Source: an uncultured Clostridium sp. (GTDB lineage Bacteria > Bacillota > Clostridia > Lachnospirales > Lachnospiraceae). From it: a DNA stretch of 11,303 nucleotides. Numbering within the stretch: the first letter of the stretch is position 1; every line of letters begins with the position of its first letter. The stretch spans positions 1 to 11,303 of the forward strand of contig CAJJLI010000026.1 in assembly GCA_905192625.1 (NCBI GenBank), read 5' to 3'. Below the pieces are notes generated by a model. It did no database searches. It worked only from the letters and a program-made list of their open reading frames with translations, and had not been told where the DNA came from. Shown one piece after another: positions 1 to 6,923 of this stretch. The position numbers were made by a program, and so were the translations under genes.

Positions 1-16
1 AAGCTAATTGGGGACA

Positions 17-42
17 CACCGGCATAGCCGGTGGTTTATTTT
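17..42 (+). terminator. Rho-independent terminator of a gene left of the window
   Basis: A perfect 7-bp GC-rich stem, CACCGGC/GCCGGTG with an ATA loop (17-33), is followed on the plus strand by GTTTATTTT. That is the form of an intrinsic terminator for a plus-strand transcript entering from the left. The gene it serves is outside the window. Confidence 0.6.
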
Positions 43-57
43 CATTGCGATACAAAT

Positions 58-97
58 AAAATAAGAGCTACCAGCTTTCGCTAGTAGCTCTTATTTT
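58..97 (-). terminator. Terminator of tRNA-Leu(AAG)
   Basis: A long stem pairs 58-71 with 84-97, continues as 73-75 with 80-82, and has a TTTC loop. The only mismatch, C72 with A83, becomes a G-U pair if the minus strand is transcribed, so the hairpin is built for the minus strand. It lies directly 3' of tRNA-Leu and is followed there by TTTATTTG. Confidence 0.85.
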
Positions 98-103
98 CTT
101 AAC

Positions 104-188
104 TGCAGTCGACGGGACTTGAACCCGTACCCAGTCAACCCGGACTAGATCCTTAGTCTAGCGCGTATGCCAATTCCGCCACGACTGC
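104..188 (-). tRNA. tRNA-Leu (anticodon AAG)
   Basis: This is an 85-nt class II tRNA. The 7-bp acceptor stem pairs 182-188 with 105-111, with discriminator A at 104. The D-arm reads TGGCGGAATTGGCA and the T-arm GGGTTCAAGTCCC, with a long variable arm as expected for leucine tRNA. The anticodon stem CTAGA/TCTAG encloses the loop CTAAGGA, so U33 is followed by anticodon AAG (152-154 on the plus strand) and G37. It reads CUU codons, and more CUN codons if A34 is deaminated to inosine. CCA is not encoded. Confidence 0.97.
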
Positions 189-192
189 ACAT

Positions 193-233
193 TACTACAT
201 ATCGCTCACCACTTCGGTAAGCAATATGTAGTA
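193..233 (-). repeat. 18-bp inverted repeat just upstream of tRNA-Leu(AAG)
   Basis: TACTACATAT (193-202) pairs with ATATGTAGTA (224-233), and pairing continues inward to C210-G216 around the loop ACTTC. The two mismatches (C203/A223 and C207/A219) both become G-U pairs in a minus-strand RNA. The structure ends 4 nt before the tRNA and is not followed by a U-tract, so it is not a normal terminator. The right arm overlaps the -10 box of the tRNA promoter. Confidence 0.6.
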
Positions 234-258
234 TACCATCATTTATTTAAATAATCAA
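230..258 (-). promoter_or_regulatory. Promoter of tRNA-Leu(AAG)
   Basis: On the minus strand the -35 box TTGATT (253-258) and the -10 box TATACT (230-235) are separated by exactly 17 nt. Transcription would start near 223, about 35 nt before the mature tRNA. Confidence 0.7.
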
Positions 259-320
259 GTATTTTTTTTATTCAAATGATATTATTTTAATAAAATCATT
301 TTCCAATATATCTAATGACT

Positions 321-1766
321 CTACTGCTTTAAATACGTCAAAATGTATGTTCCTGGATTATAAATTGTGCAGATGATTTCATTAGTCCCATTCGTTACTG
401 TATTTAATTCTCCTATAACAGATTTTTTATTCGGAGTGTAGTACACCTTGCATCCTTGTATTTTATATTCACTAGGGATTGTGATTTTCATAGTAAGCGG
501 AAATTCAGCATCCATATTTTCATCCAAAAGTTCCACATCAAACGCAATATAATAATTATACTTCGCTGACCTTTTAAGTACATTACGTACCAAACTTGGT
601 GTAACTGAAGTACCGGTAATCTTATCTTTATCTTCGGAATCATATAACGCCAAGGAAACTTTTGCAGTATGCTTACCATTCGTTGCATTAAAAACTGTCG
701 CATTGCTATAATCTGCTGACTGCTGTGATACGACCTCGACTGTAAAATCCGCTGTGCAACCAGAAGCCTCTACTGTTACTGTTTGATATCCCTCATAGGT
801 AAAAGAAGGGGATAAAATATTAAAACTAGTGATCTTACTTGTTGTCCCATCACTATAAGTAGCGATTACCTCGATATCTTTTGCTCGAACTGTATTACCA
901 ATCGCTACCGCTTTACCATTGTATGTAACTTTTATGCTTGTAACAGTTTTTTGAATGCCAACAACCGTAAACGTAGCCTTTTTCCCACGAAAACTTGCAG
1001 TAACTTGTTGTGCTCCTGCTGCTGTAACTTTATCAGGACTCAAAACATAATTATTAATAACTTCGGAAGTTCCATCTGTATAAATTGCCATGACAGTTAA
1101 TTCACGTGGATTCACTGCCTCTCCTATCGCAACACCACTTCCATCATAAATTGCAGTTAAATGTTCCACTGACTTTGGTTCCGTTCCGTAAACTTCAAAT
1201 CTTGTTGTAACCCCATTATAAATAAGAGTTATTGTATTAATACCAGTCTTTGTTATTACTCGATTCGCCAATGTAAAATCCGTAATCGTCTCACTACTAT
1301 AGTCACTATAAGTTGCTGTCGCCATGATATCCCTAAGGTCCACGCTATTTCCAATGCTTACTAAATCTCCGGTATAAAAAGCATTGACTTCAATTACTTT
1401 TTTACCCATTACTGTAAACTTAGCGGATTTATTCTTATAAATAGCTACAAATGTATTTTCTCCCGCACTCGTTACTATTTCAGAAGTTAATTTATAATCA
1501 TAAATAGTAACTAAAGTTCCGTCATCATAAATAGCCTCAACAACTAAATTGCTCTTATCGATGGATTTTCCTACTACAACACTCTCTCCCATATAATACG
1601 CATTTATCTCAATTAATTTATTCGTACTTGTAGTGCTACTGGCATATACCTTGTTTTCTTTTCCAATACCTCCTATTACTAACCCACAGTAAAAAAGAAT
1701 GAAAAAAAAGGAAGGTATTATAATATTTTTTATTATAAACTTTCCTTTTATATTTTTTGAATCCAT
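321..1766 (-). CDS. Secreted protein with four tandem bacterial Ig-like repeats
   Basis: A 481-aa protein. An N-terminal basic stretch and hydrophobic core (residues 8-35) end at VYA-SS near residue 42, a typical Sec signal peptide. Four repeats of about 72 residues follow (about 51-121, 123-194, 199-270, 275-346). Each has the pattern 'aYxGxxVxIGxxV', then 'xaxYsDGts', then a closing 'F/A-T-V-x-G' strand, as in clostridial surface Ig-like modules. The C-terminal 130 residues form another beta-rich module ending in 'NPGTYILTY', like the last module of many clostridial extracellular proteins. I see no LPXTG, SLH or choline-binding anchor, so it may be released or held by the last domain. The start is ATG 1766, 6 nt after AAAGGAG; an upstream in-frame ATG has no such site. 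The ligand or role is unknown. It lies 108 nt after the transporter gene with no clear terminator or promoter between. Confidence 0.88.
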   Translation of the reverse strand: MDSKNIKGKFIIKNIIIPSFFFILFYCGLVIGGIGKENKVYASSTTSTNKLIEINAYYMGESVVVGKSIDKSNLVVEAIYDDGTLVTIYDYKLTSEIVTSAGENTFVAIYKNKSAKFTVMGKKVIEVNAFYTGDLVSIGNSVDLRDIMATATYSDYSSETITDFTLANRVITKTGINTITLIYNGVTTRFEVYGTEPKSVEHLTAIYDGSGVAIGEAVNPRELTVMAIYTDGTSEVINNYVLSPDKVTAAGAQQVTASFRGKKATFTVVGIQKTVTSIKVTYNGKAVAIGNTVRAKDIEVIATYSDGTTSKITSFNILSPSFTYEGYQTVTVEASGCTADFTVEVVSQQSADYSNATVFNATNGKHTAKVSLALYDSEDKDKITGTSVTPSLVRNVLKRSAKYNYYIAFDVELLDENMDAEFPLTMKITIPSEYKIQGCKVYYTPNKKSVIGELNTVTNGTNEIICTIYNPGTYILTYLKQ

Positions 1767-1874
1767 AAGCAGCTCCTTTCTCTTTATCAACCTAATATAC
1801 ATATCGACCAAATGTGTAAAATACATTACTGAAAACAAGAGAAAAGATTCTTTGATTTATGAATTTCCTAACAT

Positions 1875-2897
1875 TCAATTATCCACTTCTGATTTTGCTT
1901 GTTTATAAAAACTATCGTCAAACCATGCGCTCAAATCAACATCAGAAGTAATTAATTCGTTATTTTTTAAGAAAGTAATAACATTTTGCATAATGTCTTT
2001 ATTCTCTTCTGTTGTTCCCGTTATAGCGATGTAATCACTTACTTCCGGATATGTCAAATCAACAATGCTCTCTTCTAGACCACTTTTTATGTATAAATCC
2101 CTCAAATCCTCGGGATGTTCCTGTGCATATTCCTGTGCACGTATTAACGCTTTAAAATAAGCAGTAACCACTTCTGGATGCTCTTTTGCGAAATCACTTC
2201 TAACAACATATGCTGATAATCTCTGCATATTAGGCTCTCCCTCTGTATCATACAAAAGTCTTGCATTTCCATCCTGCTCAAGCTTAATACCTTTCATTTC
2301 AGTAACTGCTGTTGCATCTATGCTTCCTGCAACAATGGCTGTCGCAGCTTCAACCTCAGACATGTTTAATAACTCAACCTCTGAAACATCAATACCATTT
2401 TTTTCAAAGATTTGATACAAAATTCTCTGCATATAAGATCCTGTCTGGACCGCAACCTTCTTTCCCTTTAAATCCTTTACTTCCATTACATCCGAATCCT
2501 TTGCCACGATTAAATGTGTTGAATACTCTGAAGGCTGGATATCAACCAATGTAGTACTTCCTCCTTGTGCTTTCGCGACTATAGCAGGCACATCTCCAAG
2601 TCCAGCTGCTTCCAGTTCGCCGCTTATTAATGCTGAATTAATCGCAGGACCTGCCTTTACAAATGGAATTCCTTGAAACTCTACATTGATTTCTTTAAAT
2701 TCTTCTTCAAAATACCCTTCTTGTACCGCAATTCCTGCTAATCCTGACAAAACATCCGAATTTGTTGCGGTATACCCATAACGAAAGACTGTTATTTCAT
2801 CTTCATTTTTCACCTGGTTTTTCGAACAACCCGTAAGCCAAATTGATGAGATAAATACTACACTAAACACTATTGCAATGCCTTTTTTACTTTTCAT
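1875..2897 (-). CDS. SsuA/NrtA-type ABC transporter substrate-binding lipoprotein
   Basis: A 340-aa extracellular solute-binding protein of the nitrate/sulfonate/taurine (NMT1/SsuA-like) class. A lysine-rich start and hydrophobic stretch lead to the lipobox L-T-G-C (residues 21-24), so the mature protein should be lipid-anchored at Cys24. The body carries family features such as 'DLKGKKVAVQTGSYMQ', 'IDATAVTE' and 'YVVRSDFAKEHPEVV'. The start is ATG 2897, 4 nt after GGGGAG; starts further upstream would put about 26 non-signal residues before the signal peptide. It is the last gene of the importer set, 100 nt after the ATPase gene, with two hairpins in that gap. The class covers sulfonates, nitrate, bicarbonate, pyrimidine precursors and others, so the ligand cannot be read from sequence; a sulfur compound is inferred from neighbours. 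Confidence 0.9.
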   Translation of the reverse strand: MKSKKGIAIVFSVVFISSIWLTGCSKNQVKNEDEITVFRYGYTATNSDVLSGLAGIAVQEGYFEEEFKEINVEFQGIPFVKAGPAINSALISGELEAAGLGDVPAIVAKAQGGSTTLVDIQPSEYSTHLIVAKDSDVMEVKDLKGKKVAVQTGSYMQRILYQIFEKNGIDVSEVELLNMSEVEAATAIVAGSIDATAVTEMKGIKLEQDGNARLLYDTEGEPNMQRLSAYVVRSDFAKEHPEVVTAYFKALIRAQEYAQEHPEDLRDLYIKSGLEESIVDLTYPEVSDYIAITGTTEENKDIMQNVITFLKNNELITSDVDLSAWFDDSFYKQAKSEVDN

Positions 2898-2912
2898 TTT
2901 TCTCCCCATTCT

Positions 2913-2963
2913 TGCGCACGTTCTTTGCGCATAACAAGTTTGTAGTGTGCAAGCACAAACTTG
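2913..2963 (-). other. Two adjacent hairpins between importer ATPase and binding-protein genes
   Basis: CAAGTTTGT (2935-2943) pairs perfectly with ACAAACTTG (2955-2963) around an 11-nt loop. A second stem pairs TGCGCA (2913-2918) with TGCGCA (2926-2931) around 7 nt. They sit just upstream of the ribosome binding site of the lipoprotein gene. Neither is followed by a U-tract, so they are more likely mRNA processing or stability elements than terminators. Confidence 0.5.
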
Positions 2964-2997
2964 CGTCTTCTCCAAACTTTAAGTGGTGAAACCGCTT

Positions 2998-3783
2998 TTA
3001 TATCGAATAGTCTCCATCAATTTCTGTTTCACCGAAAAATTCCTTGTAAACCTTTCTGCGAACTAAATCAAAATCGTGACTTGTGCGGTTTCTTGGTCTG
3101 CCCATTTCAACTTTAATAACTTTTTTTACTTTAGCAGGCTTACTTTCCAAAATGACGATTTGATCACTCAAATAAATGGCTTCATCAATATCATGAGTAA
3201 CCATAATCATAGTTGTTTTTTCTTGTTCCCAAATACGTAAAATTTCTTTCTGCATCTGCATCCTTGTCAGTGCATCCAAAGCTCCAAACGGTTCATCCAA
3301 AAGTAGCACCTCTGGGTTATGAATTAATGCTCTTGCAATTGACGCTCTTTGAGCCATACCTCCGGAAAGCTGATAAGGGTATGCATCCTTATACTCCTCT
3401 AACCCAACTAACTCAAGAAGTGATTTAATATCTTTGTTTTTTTTCTTCTTATCAGATTCATAATAACCGAACGCTAAATTGTCATAAACACTAAGCCATG
3501 GCAACAACCTATGATCTTGAAAAACCATTCCTCGCCTTGTATCTGGTGCATCTAGCTCCTTTCCTCCTAACATGATTTTCCCTTGCTGATAATCCTCAAG
3601 ACCAGCGATCATACGAATGAGTGTGCTTTTACCGCACCCACTGTGACCAAGAATACTAACAAATTCTCCTGAAGAAATTGACAAGCTAATTCCCTGGAGA
3701 ACGGTGTTAATCTTACCATTTACCTCATAATTTTTTTCAACTTCGAATATTTCAATATCTTTGTTTATATGCTCCACCTCCAC
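2998..3783 (-). CDS. SsuB/TauB-type ABC transporter ATPase
   Basis: A 261-aa ATP-binding subunit with every key motif: Walker A GHSGCGKST (46-54), Q-loop Q89 in 'MVFQDHRLLPW', signature LSGGMAQR (139-146), Walker B VLLLDEP (159-165), D-loop GALD and H-loop H197 in 'VTHDIDEA'. The 'HRLLPWLSVYDNLAFG' segment is typical of nitrate/sulfonate/taurine importers. It acts on the inner membrane face with the permease encoded just before it. The first in-frame start is GTG 3783, immediately after the permease stop (3784-3786). The GGAGG lies inside the first codons, so the start is uncertain; GTG 3777 is another option. Translational coupling to the permease is likely. Confidence 0.95.
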   Translation of the reverse strand: MEVEHINKDIEIFEVEKNYEVNGKINTVLQGISLSISSGEFVSILGHSGCGKSTLIRMIAGLEDYQQGKIMLGGKELDAPDTRRGMVFQDHRLLPWLSVYDNLAFGYYESDKKKKNKDIKSLLELVGLEEYKDAYPYQLSGGMAQRASIARALIHNPEVLLLDEPFGALDALTRMQMQKEILRIWEQEKTTMIMVTHDIDEAIYLSDQIVILESKPAKVKKVIKVEMGRPRNRTSHDFDLVRRKVYKEFFGETEIDGDYSI

Positions 3784-4575
3784 TTACTGCGGATTCCATT
3801 TTATAATGTAAGAAGTTATTTTTTTTAGTATGAAATCAACTCCCAATCCTAAAATACCAATTACAAAAATATCGACAATCATAACCTCCGATTGCATCAG
3901 CTGCTGAGAGCTTTGAATTCTAAAACCAAGACCAGATCTTGCTCCAAGCATTTCGGCAGCGACAACAGACATCCACGCCATACCTGCTCCAAGCCTTAGT
4001 CCTACACACACAAACTGAAGTGATGATGGCACGTAAATTTTAAATATAATATCCGTAAACTTTACTTGATAAAGCTTTACTAAATCCATATATCTTGGAT
4101 TTGTTGAGCGAATTCCATCAATTGTATTCACCAATACAGGAAAAAAAGTTCCCCTTGCTACTAGAATAATTTTTGATAAATCTCCAATACCAAACCATAA
4201 TATAACGAGTGGGAACCATGCAATGCCTGGAATTTGACGAATTGTATCAAAAATAACACTAAATAATTTGTTTACTCTCGAAAACGCTCCCATCATTATG
4301 CCAAATCCTATTCCTAACGCTGCACCTACCAAATATCCTTTTGCTACGATAATGACACTTGCGCTCAGATCATTCCATAACTGACCATTGCTAAGCTGAA
4401 TCAAAAAATTATCCTTTACTTGACCGATGGATGGTAGGAGCAGCGAAGGTATTTCCCCATTTTTTGTTACCCAATACCAAATGATAAGAATTCCAATTGG
4501 TAACGCGATGTAATTGATAATATCAGCAATTCCTCTTATAAAATTCCTTTCCGATTCACACTTTTGCCTCAACAC
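3784..4575 (-). CDS. SsuC/TauC-type ABC transporter permease
   Basis: A 263-aa membrane protein. Hydrophobic segments occur near residues 19-36, 72-96, 117-147, 185-207 and 230-250, fitting the roughly six-helix permeases of the sulfonate/nitrate/taurine family. The segment 'TIRQIPGIAWFPLVILWFGIG' region (111-131) and the coupling-helix region 'VNTIDGIRSTNPRYMDLVK' (149-167) are family hallmarks, as is 'AAEMLGARSGLGFRI' (206-220). The likely start is GTG 4575, or TTG 4572, with GGAGG about 13 nt upstream. It overlaps the 3' end of the flavoprotein gene by 20 nt, which suggests translational coupling and ties the importer to the redox genes in one transcript. Confidence 0.92.
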   Translation of the reverse strand: MLRQKCESERNFIRGIADIINYIALPIGILIIWYWVTKNGEIPSLLLPSIGQVKDNFLIQLSNGQLWNDLSASVIIVAKGYLVGAALGIGFGIMMGAFSRVNKLFSVIFDTIRQIPGIAWFPLVILWFGIGDLSKIILVARGTFFPVLVNTIDGIRSTNPRYMDLVKLYQVKFTDIIFKIYVPSSLQFVCVGLRLGAGMAWMSVVAAEMLGARSGLGFRIQSSQQLMQSEVMIVDIFVIGILGLGVDFILKKITSYIIKWNPQ

Positions 4576-6265
4576 AATCGTTCATTTTCCTCCTTATATT
4601 TTTACGAAAATTCATTTTTATTTCACCTTTAACACATTCAATCGTTTGAAAATGATTATTAAGCAGAGGATTTGTAAATGGATAATCTGGTCGCTTGTAA
4701 TTTTTACCTCTGGTTTCCTTTCGGTTTTCCCCCATTAATGCTCCTACTTCACATACATCCAATATATCAAGCACTTCAATACTGCGCATCAATTCATGGG
4801 AATTCGCACATTTTAACTCCGAATAGGTCATTTTCTTCAAATCGCGAATATACTTCAAACCTGCTTTTAAAAGTGAATCGGTTCGATTTTCTCCGCCAAT
4901 ATAATCACTCATTATCTGCTGCAAAACGGAATTCACTTCCTGCCAACTTCCACCTTCTTCACGGTCAAGAAAGCTTTGAAACAGCTGAGCACTTTCCTCA
5001 ATAAGTCGATGATTTTCAACAGAAGCAGACTTACGTTTTTTTGCATACTCGGCTGCGTTTATCCCCGAAATCATTCCAAATACAGCGGCGGATGTAATAT
5101 GTCCGTTTACATTTCCACATACAGTTCCAGCTCCGTAAAGACCTTCAACCGTAGTCTCTGCCTTAGGATTAATATCAAGGCCCCCTGCACTAAAATTTTT
5201 GCTATATGAACCAAATTCAATCATACTTTTGCTTAAATCAATATTTTTCTGAGTAAGGTAATCATTTACAGAGCTTATTCCCTCGGTTTCAAAACAATGC
5301 TGCATATAGGTTAAATCTTCTTTCGATAATCCAGTACAATTCATATACACTGGACCCGTTCCATCTTTTAGCTTATCTGCAAACACACCTGGCCATATAT
5401 CTGACATCGGGTCCCCATATTCTCGTGAAGGCTTATTAACAAACGGTCCTGCAGGATCTCCCTTAGAATCACATAATAGACCAATCCAGGTTGCTTTCCC
5501 ACTTCGCACAAAATATCTTGGCCCCGCATGACAACCTATTACATCATAATTAACAAGCCTTGCACCAGCACGGTAACCAAGTATAGCACCACCAGTGCAC
5601 ACAGGACATCCTGATGTATTAAACATATATGCAGGAACAGTCCCCGGGAACATTCTTGAATTTGGACCTGTCGCAAGAATAATCGCCTTTGCTTGAAATA
5701 TGACCAATTCGGGTACATCGTCTGAGCAATCAACTCCTATAGCACCGGTTACTTTTCCGTCAGTGTCGGTTAAAAGATTACGAATTGTTATATGATTATG
5801 AACCACAGCTCCCTGTTTAAGTGCCTCCTTTAAAAGGCATTCCTTTTGCTTTCTACCATCAAATTTTAGGTGATAATGTTGTCTTCCTGGTATCGTATGA
5901 CCCTCAAAATGGTATTCTTTCGTAGGCTTCATATCTATTCCATAAGACTCCCATTTCTTAACCATAATTTCCGAATTTAACAAAAGAGTCTGGAGCATAA
6001 TATCATCTTGATTCGGCCCATCCATGGTGTCCTTAACTTCTTCTATTACCAAATTCAAATCATCACCATGTATGCTTGGAATGTAACACAAAAAATGGTC
6101 ATTGCCTGTGCTACCATTCCCTGAACGTCTAGCATTGGCTTTTTCTGCAACCAAAACTTTAACATTAGACTTCCCCGCCTCAATTGCAGCTTGTAAACCT
6201 GCTATTCCTCCACCAATAATTAGAACATCAGTATCCTCAATTTGTTCTCTAACCTTTAACTCCAT
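4556..6265 (-). CDS. FAD-dependent oxidoreductase, fumarate reductase/AprA-like
   Basis: A 569-aa flavoprotein of the succinate dehydrogenase/fumarate reductase/L-aspartate oxidase/APS reductase alpha family. The FAD dinucleotide motif IIGGGIAGLQAA is at 16-27, followed by 'EKANARRSGNGSTGNDHF' (41-58). The second flavin region has 'SAGGLDIN' (359-366) and 'GLYGAGTVCGNVNG' (375-388), then the helical C-terminal domain with 'RKETRGKNYKRPDYP' (515-529), the counterpart of the R-x-E-(T/S)-R...R-x-D-(Y/F)-P motif of AprA and SdhA. ATG 6265 is preferred, 10 nt after AAAGGAC; the frame is open further upstream, but those codons lie inside the ferredoxin gene and resemble no family sequence. It follows the ferredoxin gene by 22 nt, so the two probably form a complex. 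Annotation as adenylylsulfate reductase alpha is tempting but unproved: no ATP sulfurylase is visible nearby. The substrate is unknown. Confidence 0.9.
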   Translation of the reverse strand: MELKVREQIEDTDVLIIGGGIAGLQAAIEAGKSNVKVLVAEKANARRSGNGSTGNDHFLCYIPSIHGDDLNLVIEEVKDTMDGPNQDDIMLQTLLLNSEIMVKKWESYGIDMKPTKEYHFEGHTIPGRQHYHLKFDGRKQKECLLKEALKQGAVVHNHITIRNLLTDTDGKVTGAIGVDCSDDVPELVIFQAKAIILATGPNSRMFPGTVPAYMFNTSGCPVCTGGAILGYRAGARLVNYDVIGCHAGPRYFVRSGKATWIGLLCDSKGDPAGPFVNKPSREYGDPMSDIWPGVFADKLKDGTGPVYMNCTGLSKEDLTYMQHCFETEGISSVNDYLTQKNIDLSKSMIEFGSYSKNFSAGGLDINPKAETTVEGLYGAGTVCGNVNGHITSAAVFGMISGINAAEYAKKRKSASVENHRLIEESAQLFQSFLDREEGGSWQEVNSVLQQIMSDYIGGENRTDSLLKAGLKYIRDLKKMTYSELKCANSHELMRSIEVLDILDVCEVGALMGENRKETRGKNYKRPDYPFTNPLLNNHFQTIECVKGEIKMNFRKNIRRKMNDCVEAKV

Positions 6266-6287
6266 TTTATGACAGTCCTTTCTAAAT

Positions 6288-6536
6288 TTAGTTATTAGAG
6301 CTTCTATATTCTGCTTTGTCAACTTCCTGATGAAGCATAAAGTGAGATAATGGGTAGCGCATATGAATTGCATTTGTCGGACAGTCAATAACGCACGCCC
6401 TACAGTGCCAACATTCATCTGGATAACGGACCTTAATATCTTTTGAATTTTTATCAAACTTCAATACATCTAACGGACATATTTCTGCGCAGGTTTTACA
6501 AACGATACATTTTTCTTTGCTGATTACCGGTGGCAT
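6288..6536 (-). CDS. 2x[4Fe-4S] ferredoxin, AprB-like electron-transfer subunit
   Basis: An 82-aa protein with two complete four-cysteine clusters: C10, C13, C16, C20 (CIVCKTCAEICP) and C42, C45, C48, C52 (CWHCRACVIDCP). These bind two [4Fe-4S] centres. The order and the 'P-x-x-A-I-x-M-R' run after the second cluster resemble the ferredoxin part of APS reductase beta (AprB), though the longer AprB tail is missing. It probably passes electrons to the flavoprotein encoded 22 nt downstream. The start is ATG 6536, 8 nt after AGGGAG. An in-frame TTG at 6554 overlaps that ribosome binding site and is unlikely. A terminator-like hairpin lies about 65 nt upstream, so expression may depend on read-through from the DUF2292 gene. 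Confidence 0.92.
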   Translation of the reverse strand: MPPVISKEKCIVCKTCAEICPLDVLKFDKNSKDIKVRYPDECWHCRACVIDCPTNAIHMRYPLSHFMLHQEVDKAEYRSSNN

Positions 6537-6601
6537 ATGTATTACTCCCTTCAACTTTTATCTAATCTTTAACCTACCACTCATATAACTTATAAAAATA
6601 C

Positions 6602-6651
6602 AAAAAACCGGAGATTTAAGTATTCTTATAATACTCAAATCCTCCGGTTTT
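6602..6651 (-). terminator. Terminator or attenuator between DUF2292 gene and ferredoxin operon
   Basis: AAAACCGGAG (6604-6613) pairs with CTCCGGTTTT (6642-6651), and the stem continues through 6614-6624 with 6630-6640, leaving a 5-nt loop and one bulged base (6641). The one internal A/C mismatch becomes G-U in minus-strand RNA, and the minus strand ends in TTTTTTG. This is a strong intrinsic terminator placed inside what otherwise looks like one operon. Just before it in the RNA, GACCGGAAAACCGG (6644-6657) can form a short competing stem that uses part of the terminator's first arm. Confidence 0.85.
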
Positions 6652-6670
6652 CCGGTCAGATTTTATCTGA

Positions 6671-6817
6671 TTAACAGTTTATTCTTATTTTTTCATGCTT
6701 TTCTATCTGAATAACCTTCCCATCTTGTACAATGATAGTCACAGACCCAAAGCGTATGCTTTCAATAAATTCTTTAATTTTTAATAATTTTTCCGTTGTG
6801 ACCTCTGTGTGCTCCAT
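6671..6817 (-). CDS. Small DUF2292 (YezD-like) protein
   Basis: A 48-aa protein, shorter than usual ORF cut-offs. It begins MEHTEVTTEKLLKIKEFIES and continues with 'IRFGSVTIIVQDGKVIQIEK' (residues 21-40), which matches the family pattern 'I-x-(F/Y)-G-S-(V/I)-x-I-x-(V/I)-x-(D/N)-G-x-(V/I)-x-(Q/R)-I-(E/D)'. It should fold as a helix followed by a small beta-hairpin; no catalytic residues are apparent. The start is ATG 6817, 7 nt after AAGGA. It is the first gene after a perfect-consensus promoter and is followed by a terminator-like hairpin, then the ferredoxin operon. From memory, members of this family often sit beside sulfate, cysteine or sulfonate genes, which supports a sulfur theme here. 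The biochemical role is unknown. Confidence 0.88.
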   Translation of the reverse strand: MEHTEVTTEKLLKIKEFIESIRFGSVTIIVQDGKVIQIEKHEKIRINC

Positions 6818-6923
6818 AGCAATTCCTTAATAATCCGGTATCAGATTAGCTTATATTATTCAAATGATAATTCGTCTTTTCATTTTCATACTATTTTGAT
6901 ATGTATTATATGAATTAATTGAC

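Noticed and set aside
268..301. AT-rich hairpin AAATGAT...ATCATTT after the Ig-repeat gene as its terminator, and its 13-nt match to 6857-6869
   Set aside because: Neither strand has a proper U-tract after it, and a shared TATTCAAATGATA in AT-rich DNA is likely chance.
6266..6457. N-terminal extension of the flavoprotein to 633 aa
   Set aside because: The extra 64 codons lie inside the ferredoxin gene in another frame and lack a ribosome binding site, while ATG 6265 has one and starts the family-like sequence.
6860..6889. Nine-codon reading frame MKMKRRIII in the operon leader, as a possible leader peptide
   Set aside because: No ribosome binding site in front of it and no run of cysteine, methionine or other regulatory codons.
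6818..6917. Riboswitch (SAM, T-box or similar) in the 100-nt leader of the DUF2292 operon
   Set aside because: I could not find the conserved core sequences or a T-box motif; the leader is short and AT-rich.
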